Shown here one piece after another: positions 63,295-64,000 of a stretch of 64,000 nucleotides of DNA (its first letter is position 1; each line of letters opens with the position of its first letter). The stretch spans positions 118,536 through 182,535 of the forward strand of contig JBFNFA010000009.1 in assembly GCA_040797845.1 (NCBI GenBank), read 5' to 3'. Made by a program: the position numbers and the translations under genes. This DNA is from Clostridium_AW sp040797845 (GTDB taxonomy: Bacteria; Bacillota; Clostridia; Clostridiales; Clostridiaceae). Under the pieces are notes generated by a model. It worked only from the letters and a program-made list of their open reading frames with translations. It was not told the DNA's origin and ran no database searches.

Positions 63295-63903
63295 CTAATA
63301 GTAAAATCTATATATAGGAATGCTTAAGCATATCCATACTATTCCTGCATACCAACCTGCTATTATATCACTTAAATAATGTACTCTAAAATATACTCTA
63401 CTTAATCCAACTCCAATATTCAGAATTACTATAATACCAGTTATTATACAAGTAATTAAATTAATACCAATTTTATCAAATATGAAATATATGCTAATAA
63501 TAGAATAGGCCATAAATACCATGGCATGGCCGCTAGGAAGACTATACCCTCTTACTTTAAATAATTTTATACTAGGTCTTTCTCTTCTGTATATAAGTTT
63601 TAATAATTCATTAAATAACCATACTCCAACAATATTTATTAAAAAAAATATCCCTTCCTTAAAGTAATTATTTCGATAAAAAATAAAGGATACAACTATA
63701 GTCATTATAACTATAGTTGTAGGATCACCTATTGTAGTGATTATCTTAAAAAGCTTATACAGCCTTTCATTTTCTATAGTCTTTACATAATTTATAGCTT
63801 CTATGTCCATATTAAACTTCTCTTTTTTCTTATAAAAATGTAATAATGTAAATAATGATATCATAGATAGTAAAGGTAAAATTACAGTCAATATTAACGG
63901 CAC
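63295..63903 (-). CDS. PAP2-family membrane phosphatase
   Basis: The 202-residue protein has about six membrane helices and all three PAP2 motifs: KLIYRRERP (K-x6-RP), PSGHA and SRVYFRVHYLSD (SR-x5-H-x3-D). Such enzymes dephosphorylate undecaprenyl pyrophosphate (BcrC-type) or other lipid phosphates outside the membrane. The nearby carrier-lipid genes make the first role attractive. An ATG at 63918 overlaps GGAGG; the GTG at 63903 is spaced eight bases from it and is preferred. Confidence 0.88.
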   Translation of the reverse strand: MPLILTVILPLLSMISLFTLLHFYKKKEKFNMDIEAINYVKTIENERLYKLFKIITTIGDPTTIVIMTIVVSFIFYRNNYFKEGIFFLINIVGVWLFNELLKLIYRRERPSIKLFKVRGYSLPSGHAMVFMAYSIISIYFIFDKIGINLITCIITGIIVILNIGVGLSRVYFRVHYLSDIIAGWYAGIVWICLSIPIYRFYY

Positions 63904-63932
63904 AGAAATATCCTCCATTTATATGTTTTTTA

Positions 63933-64000
63933 TCATATTAGTATAATCAAGTGATTCTTAGCTTCAGATGGAGTTTGCTTAAAAGGAATACTTACTCCAA
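63933..64000 (-). CDS. Possible C-terminal end of a gene beyond the window
   Basis: The last 21 codons before a TGA read GVSIPFKQTPSEAKNHLIIL plus one residue and run off the right edge without a stop. The stop is 29 bases before the PAP2 start, so an operon is possible. Too little is present for identification. Confidence 0.3.
   Translation of the reverse strand, partial: GVSIPFKQTPSEAKNHLIILI

Overview
The window is 64 kb of AT-rich DNA with strong AGGAGG-type ribosome binding sites, many TTG and GTG starts, intrinsic terminators after most transcription units, a T-box, Fur/Rex/FadR-type operators, and anaerobic genes (pyruvate formate-lyase with its activase, Feo iron uptake, an Etf-linked lactate dehydrogenase). 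Together these point to a fermentative clostridial Firmicute, probably Clostridium sensu lato. I see no rRNA, tRNA, CRISPR array, IS element or prophage.

Layout. 0-13 kb: a truncated FtsA-like gene, pncB, small hypotheticals, a NUDIX hydrolase, a DacF-type carboxypeptidase, an M29 aminopeptidase, an EamA exporter, a YhaO/YhaN (Mre11/Rad50-like) pair and a beta-CASP metallo-hydrolase. 13-22 kb: gltX, then a lactate-utilisation operon on the minus strand (permease, LarA-type racemase, EtfB, ferredoxin-domain EtfA, FAD lactate dehydrogenase) with its GntR/FadR-family regulator beside it. The permease promoter carries a FadR/LldR-type operator, an array of half-sites and a Rex-like palindrome, so control by lactate and by NADH/NAD+ is plausible. 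22-33 kb: two YprB-like exonuclease paralogues, a HAD phosphatase, a PilZ-like protein, Fur-controlled feoAB plus a tiny Cys-rich partner, pflBA, a CBS protein and T-box-controlled argS. 33-40 kb: an MFS transporter, lrgAB, a DUF255 thioredoxin-like protein, and a LysR gene divergent from a split chromate transporter.

40-53 kb is the most accessory-looking part. A nucleotidyltransferase, a UvrA2-type ABC ATPase with a single-base frameshift, and an FtsX-type ABC transporter with a two-component system form a resistance-like module. The response regulator of that module has no normal start codon because of a second homopolymer indel. The module abuts, with no terminator, a second minus-strand operon: GT2, DUF2304, SMR-like flippase, GT-C glycosyltransferase and a VanRS-like two-component system. 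This second operon looks like a self-regulated polyprenyl-phosphate-sugar system for decorating the cell envelope. Perfect 11-bp direct repeats, as expected for an OmpR-family regulator, lie upstream of it.

53-64 kb: an ECF sigma/anti-sigma pair; a PopT-type (DUF368) undecaprenyl-phosphate translocase gene preceded by a promoter and a terminator-containing leader that looks like an attenuator or a small RNA; an M20 peptidase; a gnd-zwf-cyclase operon; and envelope genes (M15 peptidase, Amidase_6 protein, PAP2 phosphatase). Undecaprenyl carrier use and wall modification recur across 48-64 kb. Coordinates, motifs and base-pairing were read by eye; no database search or folding program was used.
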